Shown: positions 1 through 17,473, counted from the first letter of the stretch. The stretch is DNA of 64,000 nucleotides from Rhizophlyctis rosea (GCA_027596075.1 JADGJC010000100.1:60080-124079); one strand, 5' to 3'. A program made the numbers and translations. The notes: generated by a model from the sequence alone, not told the origin.

Positions 1-772
1 GACCAGACCATCCAAGTCGAACGGCAAGAGCCCCAATAGATCCTCGCAACTGGCGCGTTTAAACTATCATGAAGCATGTTCTGTGTGTGGTGGTAGTACT
101 TCGTCCGGACCTCTTTGTTTACGCCGGATGGTACTTGTACTGCCTTGCTGGCGCAATTATCAACTAGACCTTTTTGGCCTAGAACCGTAAAGATGAGAAG
201 GTGTGCCGTTCACCGAAGACTGGAGACATGGTCCAAACGTCGGATTGCTGTTCTATGGGTATTCGGGGGGTGTAGTGTGTGGGCAGTGTGGTATGGGTTG
301 CGGGTGACAACCTTCTTCACTGTTTAGAATTCTGACCTCTTCTCCTCTTCATTCACATATTCGGACTTGCCCTCCCTTCTTCCTCGCTACCATCTGCGGG
401 CAAACTTTTGTGGGGATCGGATTCGGCGAGTTGGACGGGGGGTTGAAGTGGGGGCCAACAGTTCTTGTAGGATTTTGGATTGACGCCTTTAGTTCATGCT
501 ACCAATAGGAGTTCCGGTAGCTGACTCCTCATGACTATTACAGTCCCGCGCTCTCCACTTCAAAGCACATACCCTTTGCAGTGCAAGGGGGAAAAGGCGG
601 ATGTGTTGGGAACGGCTAATCCGATGGACGGGAAATAGCGTAGTCCATGGGTACTAGGTAGTGAATTATGCGGACCAGGTCATCAGTGGTTGGAGCTGGT
701 GATGCTGGATGGCGTGGGAAATGAGAGCGAACGGCGGTTGGGGCTGCTCCTGTTGGTAGGAAAGACCAGCTG
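1..772. other. Non-coding stretch, nothing recognised
   Basis: Only short ORFs without any recognisable domain or splice pattern are present. I see no repeat array or promoter element that I can defend. Confidence 0.5.
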
Positions 773-848
773 GCTCCGGTTCTTTGGGGAATCACATTGG
801 TGTTGGAGATGCACCGATGTGAGGAGGGTTCGAATCCCTCCCGGAGTC
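773..848 (+). tRNA. tRNA-like element, probably a degenerate tRNA
   Basis: The 3' half looks like a tRNA. A perfect 5-bp T stem (GAGGG/CCCTC, 824-828 and 836-840) encloses the canonical loop TTCGAAT and gives an exact Pol III B-box. It is followed by CCGGAGT (841-847), which pairs with GCTCCGG at 773-779 to make a 7-bp acceptor with one G-U pair. An ATTGG/CCGAT stem lies where the anticodon stem should be, but its loop is 13 bases and no normal D arm can be folded. I therefore read it as a tRNA pseudogene or tRNA-derived fragment and cannot assign an anticodon. The B-box match is hard to explain by chance; the rest of the fold is weak. Confidence 0.3.
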
Positions 849-1424
849 ATTGTCATTGCTTCATTGAGGTTGCGCTGGTGTTCATTATCCATTCATGACA
901 GCCGATAACAATCATATTTGACCTCAAACCAGCCATTGGGCCACGAGGTCCACATTGGCATCTCGTGGCCACTATTTTTACTCCCACCCATTCACTGGTC
1001 AGGCCACGGCCCCTTATGGGAAGAAAAACGAAAGGGTGGCCACTACCCGTTCCTTCACACACGATGATTGCACGCACGATGTCAGAATCATAAATTCAAA
1101 GTCAAACGTCACTCCTATGGCCCAATAGACCTACATCATGCCCCATGCAGCGTTTACGTGCGTAGTATATCGCTTTCGAGCGTTCGTCTGGCATTCATGT
1201 GGCAAACGCCTTCTTCATATGGCACTCTCAATAGATTTTTATCCCATTGCGAATCTCCCCAGCAGGTTCACGTCAATCTCATTGACAATCCTTGCACGTC
1301 CACATCTTCGATTTTCTGATCATCTGACTGCCAACACAAGTCAATCGCTCTGCGGTCATCACAAAATAGCACCACGTCCCTTATGACCCGCTTTGCTCCT
1401 TATCACTCTAATTCTTTTTCCATC
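849..1424. other. Non-coding stretch upstream of the KCTD-type gene
   Basis: No convincing coding sequence. The last part presumably holds the promoter and 5' UTR of the BTB gene that starts at 1425. Confidence 0.4.
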
Positions 1425-2435
1425 ATGTCTGTAATGGACATGCCCAATGCAATCATCCCAACCTCCCGGTCGTCCTCACCATCCCCCTCCACAACACCCT
1501 CGACAACCCCCAATTGCACTCTCCCATCCACCATGACAGCCCTCTACAATCAGACCATCCACTTTACACGCACAGCGGACGAAACCCACGCAGCCCTCAA
1601 AAACACCCTTGAAGCCCTGAACGACTTTCAAAACAACACCGTCAACGCCCTAACCCAACTCCAAGCCATCACATCTGCCCGTATCAATCATGCTACTGTT
1701 ACATGCAAGCAAAGCTTCGGGGATGCTGTTCAGACAAGTGAGGAGATTGCGGAAGCAGCCAAGAGGGTGGAGAAGGAGAGGAAGGCGTTGGAGCGGGAGA
1801 GTGGGGAGTTTGATCAGATGAGGCAAGAATGGCAGGAAGAGTTTGAAAAGAAGATGCATGAAGCCGACAGGCTGGAGAGAGTTCAGGCTTCCAAGGTACA
1901 ATAGCATGAAGCCATTACTGTCCTCCTAAACATCAATTTAACAAACTACATTTTCAACCCATAGATCAAACTCGACATAGGCGGCAAACTCTTCCACACA
2001 AGCATCGACACCCTCCTCACCGAATCAAACACCTTCTTCCAAAGCCTCTTCAGCGGCCGCTGGAACATCACCCCCACCCCAGACGGAACAATCTTCATCG
2101 ACCGCGACAGCGACCTCTACACCTACATCTTCGATTACCTCCGTAACGGCCCTAAATCCGTTCTTCCCCATAATGCCTAAATCCGCGCTCGACTGCTGAA
2201 CGAAGCGGAGTATTTAGGTATTGAGGGGTTGAAAGCTAGGTTACAAGAACAGGTGGTGGAGAAAACGACGATTGTAAAGCCGTGGGAAGGTCGCATGGTA
2301 ACGCATTGTCCGTGGTGTGTGGCGACGGCGCCGCATTTGGCGGCTTTGGCGTTTGAGGCGGATTGGGTGGTGGAGAAGAAGGGGTACAAGTGTCGGAATT
2401 GTATGAGGTGTTTTAATATCATGCCTGTCCCCTGA
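1425..2435 (+). pseudogene. KCTD-type BTB (T1) protein with zinc-ribbon tail, broken by an in-frame stop
   Basis: Exon 1 (1425-1895) encodes a Ser/Thr/Pro-rich start and then a coiled coil. A GT-AG intron (1896-1964) follows, and exon 2 (1965-2435) opens with the K+-channel-tetramerisation (T1/BTB_2) signature: IKLDIGGKLFHTS, then FFQSLFSGRW, DRDSDLYTYIFDYLRNG. This fold normally makes oligomers and often acts as a cullin-3 adaptor. A TAA at 2178-2180 stops the frame at codon 229, near the end of the T1 domain, but the same frame continues for 85 more codons to a CPWC...CRNC zinc-ribbon-like end and a TGA at 2433. In the paralogue at 13111-14122 the stop position is Glu, so one base change explains it. 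The start at 1425 was chosen because its ATG context (CCATCATGTC) matches the paralogue. Alternatives: a truncated but used protein, or stop read-through. Confidence 0.75.
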
Positions 2436-2841
2436 TTGTGCGCTGTGCAGCATTGACTACCCGTTGATAGTTAGATGATTACTGCTACGTTGCGTTTGCC
2501 TAAGGATTGATGGTGGATATATCATAAGTTTTCCATGCTTTCGCTAGAGGATGTGAATTGGTAATTTGGTAGAAGGCCGCAAATAGCATTTCGTATTCTC
2601 ATACCCCTGTGGATAGTCCCATCAAATGCGTCGCTCACGGCCCCCAAAAAGTCCCATTTCTATCCCATTAAACTATGTTATTCTACACACCCAAAGGCTG
2701 CATTTGGTCCCACTGAAAAGGGCCCTACTGAAAGGTGACAAGCAAACCTCTCTACCGAGATCCTTCTGAGCTATCGGACCAGTATCGCCACAGAGTTACC
2801 CAGCCCATCACGTGAAAACTATTACTGAATGGGTTGGCACT

Positions 2842-8622
<5,781 letters not shown>

Positions 8623-10001
8623 CAGTCCTGCGCATACATTTCTTTACGCGACATTGGGCGGGTGCCGCCCTTGCCAAGTTGTCAAGGCCACAACCGAATG
8701 TGACGTGCTGTTGCTCGTTTCCTCAACCCTCTTGCTTCACGACACCTTTTTCCGCGTTTACAGAATGAGCAAACCTGTCAAACCGTTGCTACAACGTTGT
8801 GATCATTGGTTGAAATGGATGTGCGGTGGACTGACCACCGCGTGCTATTTTTGCAAACACGTTTCATGCATTGTTTGGGAATGATCCTTTATCTCATCCC
8901 GGAGGGCTGTGATCGGCGGGGGCATTCATGGCTGGAAGCCTGGAATTATGATTTAGAACCCTCAATCGGTGGAAGTACATGCAGAGGGCCCGGAAAGCAA
9001 GCACACCAAATGATTCCACTACCAAAACAAAGCTGTTCAATACCGAAGGAACGTTATGGAAAGGGGTTGGTTTGGAGTTTTTGTTGACCTGAAATGTGAT
9101 TGACGATGATGTCGCGAGGACCGTTCGCTCTATATACATTTCTGTTGGAGATTTCATTAGGACACTGCCGGACTTGCCGACATCCTGTCAATCATACCTA
9201 ATCAAGCAAGGTCTTTCCCAAATCAGCCATGAACAGTAGAAATAAGCAAAACCTGTGATTGGATTTACGTGATGGAAATGTGGCAGCTTACTTTTTTATG
9301 GAAGGTCCAACTCGACCACTCCTACCCATACGTTGAAATTGGATGGACATGTTCGAACTCGATACGAAGTCTGCCAGATGACGCCAGGGTCCTAGTCCAG
9401 ATTCGTCGGGAGGACAAGTAGGACATCAGGGCCATTGAATAGGTGAAATAAAAAAGAGATGGGAAACGAGCTGGATATCAGTGCTGGTTAGGAGGGGATT
9501 GAACTTCCGATCTTTTCACTGAGTTACTAGGCCGAAGTCCTACGCACTTACCAGCCCCGACAGACACTTGGCAGTTTCCAACAATCAACCATAACAGAAT
9601 GAAGCCATCATGCAACGAGGACTGTGACTGTGCCCCTTGTTCTGGATGTCCATCGCTCATCTCATCATCCATCAAAACAAGTGGCTTTGTTCCGGCCTGG
9701 ATTGCTGAGTCATGGCCATGGCGTTCTGGCCCAAACATTTCAGCCTCAGGCCTGGCCACTCTTCATCAGCCCTCCAGGAGTGTGCCACCCCATATTGGGT
9801 GCCCCGCTTTTCCCACCCTGGGCTGGCCAGCCCGACACTGCACATCCAAGACCTTCGAGAAGGACAAGAAGCATCTTCCAACAACCCATTCCCACCATCT
9901 GAAAAGGATCTTGCCAATCATCTACGTCGGACATATATTCGCCAGTCTCAACCGACCTCGCTCTACCAATACCACCCCCACACTACCCATATACCTGAAC
10001 C
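8623..10001. other. Intergenic region between the kinase gene and profilin
   Basis: A divergent promoter region of about 1.4 kb. The short ORFs here have no domain or homologue I recognise. A weak tRNA-like B-box on the minus strand near 9480-9560 is discussed under rejected items. Confidence 0.5.
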
Positions 10002-10859
10002 ATGTCTTGGCAATCATACGTCGACACCAACTTGATTGGTACTGGCAAGATTAAGGAGGCCGCCATCCACGGTCTTGATGGCAGCTTGTGGGCTACTGCC
10101 AGGGGCTTCAACGTAAGTGTATCTGCTGTGCCATGTTGCTCATCTGATGTTCCATGTGCTTGTGGCGAGTTGACGCGCAAAGGGTGCCTGGACGCGATGG
10201 GCACGATGGCTGAGATGAGCCGGACTGTCGGCTGGGAAATCGCCACTTGAGAGCGAATTTTTTTGCGGCGTAGGAATTCTCAGTATCGGCGAAGCGCAGG
10301 TGTAAGCAATGAACGCGTTGTGATAACCTATATGCTGGTGCAAAGCGTTGTGGACCCACTTTCATGCTTTAACTTCTCATGGTTTATGACGAGACAATCA
10401 ACAAACTAAGTATTGATGCTAACGACGCGTCTTCCCATGCAGATTACTCCTACCGAAATCAAGACACTGGTTGGTGCCTTCACAAATGCCGAAACCATCC
10501 GTGCCAACGGTCTCCACATCAACAACGTCAAGTATTTCACTCTCCGAGCTGACGACCGCAGTGTGTACGGCAAGAAGGTTTGTAGATGCTGTCTTTGTGG
10601 GACGGAGTTCCTATTTACCCAGCGCTTCTTGCACACAAGTATTGATGATGTTTACTCGTTCAGGGATCTGGCGGTGTTGTGTGTGTAAAGACTAAGCAAG
10701 CGGTCCTCGTCGGGACGTACGTTGAGCCCGTTCAGCCCGGAGAAGCGACCAAGGTTGTTGAGGCTTTGGCTGACTACCTCATCGGTGTCAACTACGTAAG
10801 TACATTGAAAAGGGTCTTGGAATACTTGGAGGCATGTGGCTCACCTGTCATTGCAGTGA
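10002..10859 (+). CDS. Profilin
   Basis: Small actin-monomer-binding protein that also binds poly-proline and phosphoinositides, acting at the cell cortex. Four exons: 10002-10112, 10443-10577, 10664-10795 and a last exon contributing only the stop codon (TGA, 10857-10859). The product is 126 residues, the usual profilin length. It starts [17 protein letters not shown], has LWATARGF and [11 protein letters not shown], the conserved [12 protein letters not shown], then [17 protein letters not shown] and ends [19 protein letters not shown]. Profilins usually end in a Tyr exactly here, so reading through the donor after codon 126 is unlikely, and a good donor (GTAAGT) and acceptor (TTGCAG) bracket the last intron. 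Intron phases are all zero. Confidence 0.97.
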
Positions 10860-11158
10860 TCGGATTTTGGGGAATTGGTGTGGCATTTTTCGAGTTTTTT
10901 TTTTGCGGAAGCGGAGTGACGTTGGGTCGTAGTATGTAAAGGCGTTTTACCCCGGTACCATGTTGAAATATATCAGTTGCTCAAATGCATACATAACGTA
11001 TTTTTGGACGATCATCTTGGGTGTTCGCGGCGTTTGTGGTTTGTTGGATGGACCAGGGCATTGTGGCTTGGATGGCTTGGGAAGTACTGTGCCACCATAG
11101 TGGACCATGTAATGGTGCTGATCTATTTTCGAAATTTCCCACACCCCAACCTGCATAT

Positions 11159-12861
11159 ATGCTAGACGACAACCAGCCGAACAAGCACGTCACCGTAATA
11201 GGCGCTGGCGTCCAAGGTCTAACCGTTGCTTGGTCAGTACGAATAGTACGGCTCATTGTGGATTGCTAATTGACTCTTTGAACGTGTGCAGTTTACTACA
11301 ATCTCGCGGATACCAGACGACAGTCGTTGGTCACAGCACACCCTCCGAACCGGGCGCCGACAAACACTACACCTCTCCAAAAGCCGGGGCAAACTGGTTC
11401 AGTTTCGCCGAAAAGGATGACGTAAGGTTGCAAGGTGCGCCTTTGCAGGTCTGGCGATGGCAGCTCAGATGGCTCATCATGAAGACTACTTGAACAGAGT
11501 GGGACGCGTTGACGCTACGTACGCTTGAACGATTGGCGGATGATAAAGATGCGGGCATATGGCAACTGCCCTGTAACCAGTATTGGGGGAATGTTGACGA
11601 TTTTGAAGAGCCTTGGTATGCAAGGACTGTTGAAGGTGTACGTGTAAGGGGGAAGGAAATATGGCACATATCGGTTCATCACCATTGACGGCTTCTCCCA
11701 TCAAGTACTCTCACATATTACCCACCTCTCTACCTCCGCACTTTAAAGCAGGCGTTCAATTTAACACTGGTACTGCACACTATACATGTTATCATCGCCA
11801 GACACAGTGTCCCCTGACCATATTCAATCCAGTAACAATCAATGTTCCGAAATACCTAACCTACCTTACAACGACTTTCCTATCCCTCGGCGGCAAATTC
11901 AGCACAAACACGCAGCTAGCACACATAAAAGACGCGTTCTGCCTTTCCAATCTACCCACCGTCCTAGTGGTCAACTGCACTGGTTTGGGAGCAAGGCCGT
12001 TAGGCGGGGTGGAGGACGCGGACGTGTATCCGACACGAGGACAAACAATCCTAGTTAGTGCTCCGCAGGTGAAAAGGACGGTGATGGATGTTGGAGGCGG
12101 GCTGGGTGGGTCGGGTAAGTTCAACTGAATCATCAGCAATGAGAGATAGAATAATGGACAGCTGAAGAGACATGTCCATCAAGATGTAACATACGTCATT
12201 CCACGTGGAGACGGAACGGTCATTTTGGGCGGAACGTATCAACCGAATGAGTGGTATGTATGTCTTTCCCAAGGTTTCCCTTTCAAGTGTGGTTCTTGTG
12301 AGTAGCCACATCCACTCATCTTTGTTTATTTACATTCCAGGAACCTAGTTCCAGACCCACCCACCGCGGAACAAATCATGCAACGGTGCATCGTCATATG
12401 TCCGGAACTTGTTGAGGAGGGAGGGCGTCCACGCGTTTTGCGGCATGATGTAGGGTTGAGACCGTCTAGGAAGGGTGGGGTGCGGTTGGAGGTTGAGTTG
12501 TTTGGTGAGTTCTCTATGGTGGAATGTTCTGTCAACCGGAACCGTAACCGATTTGAAACGACAATGTTATTGATCTTTATTTTTCAGGTGTAGAGGATGG
12601 AAAGGTCATGCCGGTGGTGCATGATTACGGCCATGGAGGTTATGGTATGTTTTCCTCTGCTAGATTTCTTTCATGTTTTGCGTTTCTTTATGACGCCATC
12701 ATTTGATAGGCTATCAAAGTAGCTGGGGCTGTGCAGCGAGTGTTTTTGAGCTTGTAGACAGACAGTTGAGTGATTCGAAGGAGGTTAGGAGGGAAAGGAA
12801 GTCCAGGGAGGAGTTTTTGAGAGAGTTTGTAGATGGTGTTTTTGAGAAGAATAAGACATGA
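11159..12861 (+). CDS. D-amino-acid oxidase (FAD-dependent)
   Basis: Peroxisomal-type flavoenzyme oxidising D-amino acids to 2-oxo acids, ammonia and hydrogen peroxide. Nine exons with consistent phases: 11159-11232, 11292-11434, 11498-11637, 11706-11769, 11833-12068, 12162-12253, 12341-12504, 12588-12644, 12710-12861; 373 residues. The N-terminal FAD-binding motif is [12 protein letters not shown]. Family landmarks follow: [81 protein letters not shown] and the C-terminal [11 protein letters not shown](Y)QSSWGCA that carries the substrate-binding region. The C-terminus ends FEKNKT, without a clear SKL-type peroxisomal signal. D-aspartate oxidase is a close alternative within the same family. 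Confidence 0.93.
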
Positions 12862-13110
12862 GTTTAATGAACGCAGCGTGTGCCGTACTCAGAAGAAGCC
12901 GGATGAATGCAGTTTTGACAGCAAGTGGTAACTTTACGAATGCTGGAAGAGAAATCATTCTTCATTCGACACCGTCTCTGTTCGCAATGTGCATTGGCGA
13001 TTGCTATATTGCAGTGCAACATGTTGCTTTTGGATTCACTAGACGAGCAATGCTAATCCCATGCTATGCCTACCTGGGGCAACCGACCTCTGATGGAAAA
13101 CCAAGCTAAT

Positions 13111-14122
13111 CTAACTAACTAGAGAGATGTTGAAGTTTTTCTCACACACGCGGCAGGTATAGTAACTCTTCGCCTCCACCCAATCCGCTGGATAATTATA
13201 AGGATAAGTGCTCGAGTTCTTCACACGCACGACGGACAATACACAACTCCGCCCCCCTTCCATTGAGTTTCCTTCTTTTCCAATTTAGCCTTTAACCCCT
13301 CCATGCCCAAATACTCCGTCTCATTAATGAGCCGTTGGCGGAGTTCTTGGTCTTTCGGAAGGACGGCTTTGTCACCGTTACGGAGGTAGTCGAATATGTA
13401 GTGGTATATCTCGCCGTCGCGGTCAATGAAGATTGTTCCGTCCTTTTCGGTGGGTTTGACGTGCCAGCGGCCGGCGAACATGCTGGTGAAGAATGTGTTG
13501 GGTTCTTGGAGGAGGGTGTCGATGCTTATGTGGTGGATTTTGCCGCCGATGTCTAGTTTGATCTGTTTGATGTGTTGAGGTTACTTTTGTGATTGGCAGG
13601 ACTCATTCTAAAAAACAAGCGAGTAAAACAAGAAAGACAGACCTTCGACACCTGAACCCTCTTCAACTGATCCGCCTTCTCCACCTTCTTCTCATACTCC
13701 TCCTCCCATCCCTTCTTCATCTCCAAAACATCCTCCAGCTCACTTTCCACCTGCCTCTCAAGCCTCACCACCCCATCATGCTCTTTCTCAACAAGCTTTG
13801 CGGCGTCCGCAATCTTCTTATTAGCACATGACGCCTTTTGGAAACACTGCGCGCTCGCGGTGGTTGCGTGGGCGAGACGTGCGGATGCAAGGGTGTGGGC
13901 ATGGCCTAGGGCGTTGAGCATGGTGGTGTGGAAGTCGTTTAGGGCGTCGGTGGTTGTTGTGAGGGCTTTGACGGTTTCGGTTGAGGTGTGGGTGAGGAGG
14001 GATGTGCTGGTGGCGATTGCGGCGGTTGCGTCGGTTAGGGTTGAGGACAGGGTGGTGGATGGGGTGGTGGGTGGGTGGGATGTGTCGGAGGTAGTGGAAG
14101 ATGTGTCGGGGTTGTTGGACAT
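13111..14122 (-). pseudogene. Second KCTD-type BTB (T1) gene, frameshifted in the zinc-ribbon tail
   Basis: Same plan as the gene at 1425-2435. Exon 1 (13643-14122) has a Ser/Thr-rich start and a coiled coil ending VQVSK. The intron is 13563-13642. Exon 2 (from 13562) has IKLDIGGKIHHIS, FFTSMFAGRWHV, DRDGEIYHYIFDYLRNG and the intact stretch corresponding to the other copy's stop. After YCPSC (about 13230) the frame ends at TGA, but shifting by one base restores a sequence homologous to the other copy: NYPADWVEAKSYYTCRVCEKNFN, here split as NYPADWVEAK and SYYTCRVCEKNFN, ending at TAG 13111-13113. The paired Cys-x-x-Cys motifs of the tail therefore lie in two frames. It is either a one-base lesion or a sequence error; the T1 domain itself is intact, so a shortened product could still work. 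Confidence 0.7.
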
Positions 14123-14765
14123 GATGGTTGGGATGTTGGTGTGATGTTGTTGAATTGATAAAGTAGGAAAGTGAGATGGAGACTGTTGTCGCTTGAGCAG
14201 TTGCGCTCTTCAATAACTCGTACGAAGACTGTGTTTGGGGCAGGGGGATGAAGTATAAAGAAAGACCGTCGTTCTTAATGACCTGAAACATCTTGGCATG
14301 TGATGTTGTATGGACAGATCACATGGCCAGGAAACACATCATAGGACGTAAGGTCTCAGACATATGTGTCACAATAGAATTACACGCGTTGCCCCTCAAT
14401 TGCATGGCGTTCCTTAAGCACATGCTTGCTTATGCATTTCACGTCCCGTAACATTGCATATATGGCCGGAACGCTGCAGCTTAGAAGTTGCACTGGGAGG
14501 AAGTGTCTATGGAGAACCAGGCACGTTTTGGCAGTGATGATGGCTACACCCGCCTCCTCCTCATTCAGGGCCGATCTACTCCAGTTTCCGGATGCAGGGG
14601 CCTCCTGCGTCCAAGTGATGGCCGGAAAATCCACTGTTCAGAGTGTACGACGCAAGCATCAAAAGTTCACTTCAGAGCTCACAATTGAAACAATCAAAAG
14701 GTCTTCAATTTCGTTCAATCAAGCCCTCCCATCCTCAAATCGTCAAAACAGCCCCAACACCCCCC
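14123..14765. other. Intergenic region between two leftward genes
   Basis: Upstream region of the KCTD-type copy and 3' flank of the HET gene. The C-rich end (about 14755-14880) belongs to the G-rich 3' end of the HET gene. No other gene seen. Confidence 0.5.
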
Positions 14766-16775
14766 CTAAAATGACCCCCCACCCCCCCCACCCAACAAAA
14801 CACCAAAACCCCCACCCCAAAACACCCAAACAAACCCCCCCCCACCCCCACCACCCGCCTCCACCGCCCCCCCACCCCTCTCCACATCCTCCTCCCGCTC
14901 AAACACAATCCACCTTCTCACACCCGCAAAAGCCGTCACGCTCCCCAAATCAAATACCCACCACTCTACCGCTTTACTGTTATCGTTCATTCCCATGATA
15001 CCGTAGAAGGGTTTTGGGGCGTGGGAAGGGGAAAGGGAGAGAGGGAGGCATTGGATGAGGGAGACGGGGTTGTTGGAGGCGAGGGCGAGGTGGTTGGCTG
15101 TTATGCCTCCGAAGGCGTGGAATTCTTCTGGGGTTGGGTAAGTGGTGTCTTTCCTCAAGGTTCTATCAATGAAGGAGACGAAGTGGGTGTAGTGGGGGTG
15201 AGTTGGGCGGAGACAGGTGGTGGCTATTTCCGTGGGTGTGGCGCCAAAGTACGTAAAGTACTGGACGAGTTGGTAAAAAAAGACATGCATGTCTTGTTGG
15301 GTTGTGCCTATTCGAAGCGGGTTGGTAGATTTGTGAACTCGTCCGATGATTTTGCCGTGGAGGGACATGTTGAAGGTTGGTGTTAGGGTTGGGGGGATAG
15401 TGAGTGGTGTGGCGGGTATGCCGCTCCAGTTGGCGCTGCCGTAGAGGGGGCACCAGCCCTTTTTCAAGGGGTTTTTGTGTTCGTCCTCTAGGTTGTAGGC
15501 GGTTTGGCCGTTGAAGAGGAGGACGGTCACGTCTCCAGATTTGAGAGATTCAAAGACGAAGTCTGCAAAGGCGGTCATTACGCTGGTGACAGTTGTGGTG
15601 TCCATGATTTTGCCGGCTTCAGGGTTGATCTGGGTTCCGGCATAATGGACTGGGACTGAGAAGGGGACGAGACCCAGGACCCCAAAGATGCGATCTTCTG
15701 GGAAGGAGCAGTCGCGGGTGAAACTGTGTTGGAGGACAGATCCGATGGTCATGCCACCCATATTACTTTTGAGGTAGGTGTCCATGAGTCCCGAGGGGTC
15801 CGTAAGGCATTCGAGGAAACCGGGCGGTGTGTTAGTGTACCGCATTCTCCCATCCTGGGATGTGATGTTGGTGCCGAGGATATGGGTGAAGGTTTTGCCC
15901 ATATTTTCAAGAACCAGAGACTTGATGTCACCGCCCGATGTTTCCGCAGCAATGACGAAGATCAGCTTCTCGGGTAACACGGCCTCCTGGAATGTCCAGA
16001 GGCGTTTGAACCATGGATCCTTTGCAAGAGCTTTGATAGCGTTTCGCTCCTCCTCCGTCAAATCCTCATCCCACATTCCCATTGACCCACCCCCGCAACT
16101 CTCCACCCTGTTCAAAACACCTTCCAAATGCCCAATCTGTTCCCACCCCAAACTCTCAATTACAACCACGCAATTCCTCGCATTTCGGTAATAGTCTCCC
16201 ATCAGATTCACCTGTGCGTGAACATCTTCAAGATCATCTTGGTTCATACATAGGACGTCCATCCACACCCGCTCAGCACATACACCCTCTTTCAGAAGTT
16301 CCCAAACCCGACACTTCCAGTGATGATCATTGACTGGGATTCGCCATTTGATGCCTTCCACCACTTGCCCATCAAATACGTCTGTGACGGGTTTGCGAGA
16401 TATGGGACCCCAACAATGCGATACGATGGTGTAGGGTGTGTTTTGCGGGGTGGGTGTGACACTGTTGGTGGGAATGTCAAAGGTCCAAGTGGGTACAGCT
16501 TTGGAGGTATGTATGCGAGGATTGAGGAAGACTTTGAAGAACGGATGGACCAGTATCTCTTGCGCGGTTTGGCGGAGCGAAGGGGCAGAAAGGGGGTTGC
16601 AAAGAGTGTGGAGGGCGAACACGCTAATAGCTTTGACAAAAGTGCTTTTGAGAACGCGGCCGTCTGTGTGGGCATCTTTCAGTTTGACCTTTTCGAGAAT
16701 TTTTACCAATTCCAGAGTTGGCTTTAGCTGTCGACTATACAGCGTCTTGTTGCCGCCACTTCTGTTAGTGACCAT
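14766..16775 (-). CDS. HET (heterokaryon incompatibility) domain protein
   Basis: Single exon, 669 residues. The HET domain spans roughly residues 113-275: PYTIVSHCWGP, then RVWELLKEGVCAERVWMDVLCMNQDD, here in pieces RVWELLKEGV and RVWMDVLCMNQDD, then MGDYYRNARNCVVVIE and DPWFKRLWTFQEAVL. HET domains trigger non-self recognition cell death in filamentous fungi and are related to TIR folds. The role in a zoosporic fungus is unknown. The middle half is unassigned. The C-terminal 35 residues are nearly all Gly with Val/Trp/Phe, encoded by long G runs. Residues 66-80 contain LRQTAQEILVHPFF, which resembles the end of a Ser/Thr protein kinase C-lobe. Confidence 0.88.
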   Translation of the reverse strand: MVTNRSGGNKTLYSRQLKPTLELVKILEKVKLKDAHTDGRVLKSTFVKAISVFALHTLCNPLSAPSLRQTAQEILVHPFFKVFLNPRIHTSKAVPTWTFDIPTNSVTPTPQNTPYTIVSHCWGPISRKPVTDVFDGQVVEGIKWRIPVNDHHWKCRVWELLKEGVCAERVWMDVLCMNQDDLEDVHAQVNLMGDYYRNARNCVVVIESLGWEQIGHLEGVLNRVESCGGGSMGMWDEDLTEEERNAIKALAKDPWFKRLWTFQEAVLPEKLIFVIAAETSGGDIKSLVLENMGKTFTHILGTNITSQDGRMRYTNTPPGFLECLTDPSGLMDTYLKSNMGGMTIGSVLQHSFTRDCSFPEDRIFGVLGLVPFSVPVHYAGTQINPEAGKIMDTTTVTSVMTAFADFVFESLKSGDVTVLLFNGQTAYNLEDEHKNPLKKGWCPLYGSANWSGIPATPLTIPPTLTPTFNMSLHGKIIGRVHKSTNPLRIGTTQQDMHVFFYQLVQYFTYFGATPTEIATTCLRPTHPHYTHFVSFIDRTLRKDTTYPTPEEFHAFGGITANHLALASNNPVSLIQCLPLSLSPSHAPKPFYGIMGMNDNSKAVEWWVFDLGSVTAFAGVRRWIVFEREEDVERGGGAVEAGGGGGGGFVWVFWGGGFGVLLGGGGGGSF

Positions 16776-17473
16776 CTTGTGTGCACTGGCACTCAGACGT
16801 CAAGGATGCAGTCTTGACGCCAGTCTTGACGCGATGGGAGAATGAAAGAGGCCGCCAGAAGCCAGAAGAGACGCTCCTTGACCATTCTTGATAATTGTTA
16901 CAGCACCACATTTGAGGTTTGACAGGAGTGCACAAAGAAGATGGGAGGAAATAAATGCCGGGTTTAGGAGTTGTGCAGTTGCCCAACCTTGTGGCTCCAC
17001 TGCGCCCTTTTGTGGCCGGTCCACCACATTGACCACCAAGTTTTGCTTACCTAATCTGAACTTTTCAAAGTTGACATCCTGTTTTTACCAAGCGATACGG
17101 GTGAATACAATTCACTAAATGTATGCATTGGTGATGTATGCTCCTTTCATCACATTGATCTACAGTTGTCTGAGCAACCTGAATGCATACCTTCTTCGGT
17201 TTGATATGCCAATTGGCAATAGTGTCTGGCTTGCAAGGATGATTGTCGGTGTGGAAATCGCTCCATCTGCCTTTGATGATGAAAATGAAGCAAAATAGGT
17301 AGAGCTTGGAAACTGGGACTGCAGACTTCCAAAGGGATTCAAGAAATTCAGGGAGGGTTTTCTTATTCCCTGCCTCATTCTACAAAATCATCTGTACAAG
17401 TATAAATACACTAATGCTACATATATCCCAACTTTGGGGATTCTTCAATCCCTCATCACATCGCTTCCCCTCC
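16776..17473. other. Intergenic region between HET and dynein genes
   Basis: HET promoter and dynein 3' flank. I see no coding sequence or RNA gene here. Confidence 0.5.

Noticed and set aside
9478..9570. Minus-strand tRNA-like sequence with GTTCAATC box and GCTGGT/ACCAGC ends
   Set aside because: The T stem does not pair well, no anticodon arm of normal size folds, and the D-arm-like part is too close to the T arm.
12069..12161. Apparent frameshift in the D-amino-acid oxidase gene at the GTAAGT near 12115
   Set aside because: Using the GTGAAA donor at 12069 gives perfect phase and the expected family sequence, so the gene is intact.
14755..14890. C-rich tract as a telomere-like or separate repeat element
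   Set aside because: It is the reverse strand of the Gly-rich C-terminus of the HET gene and has no regular repeat period.
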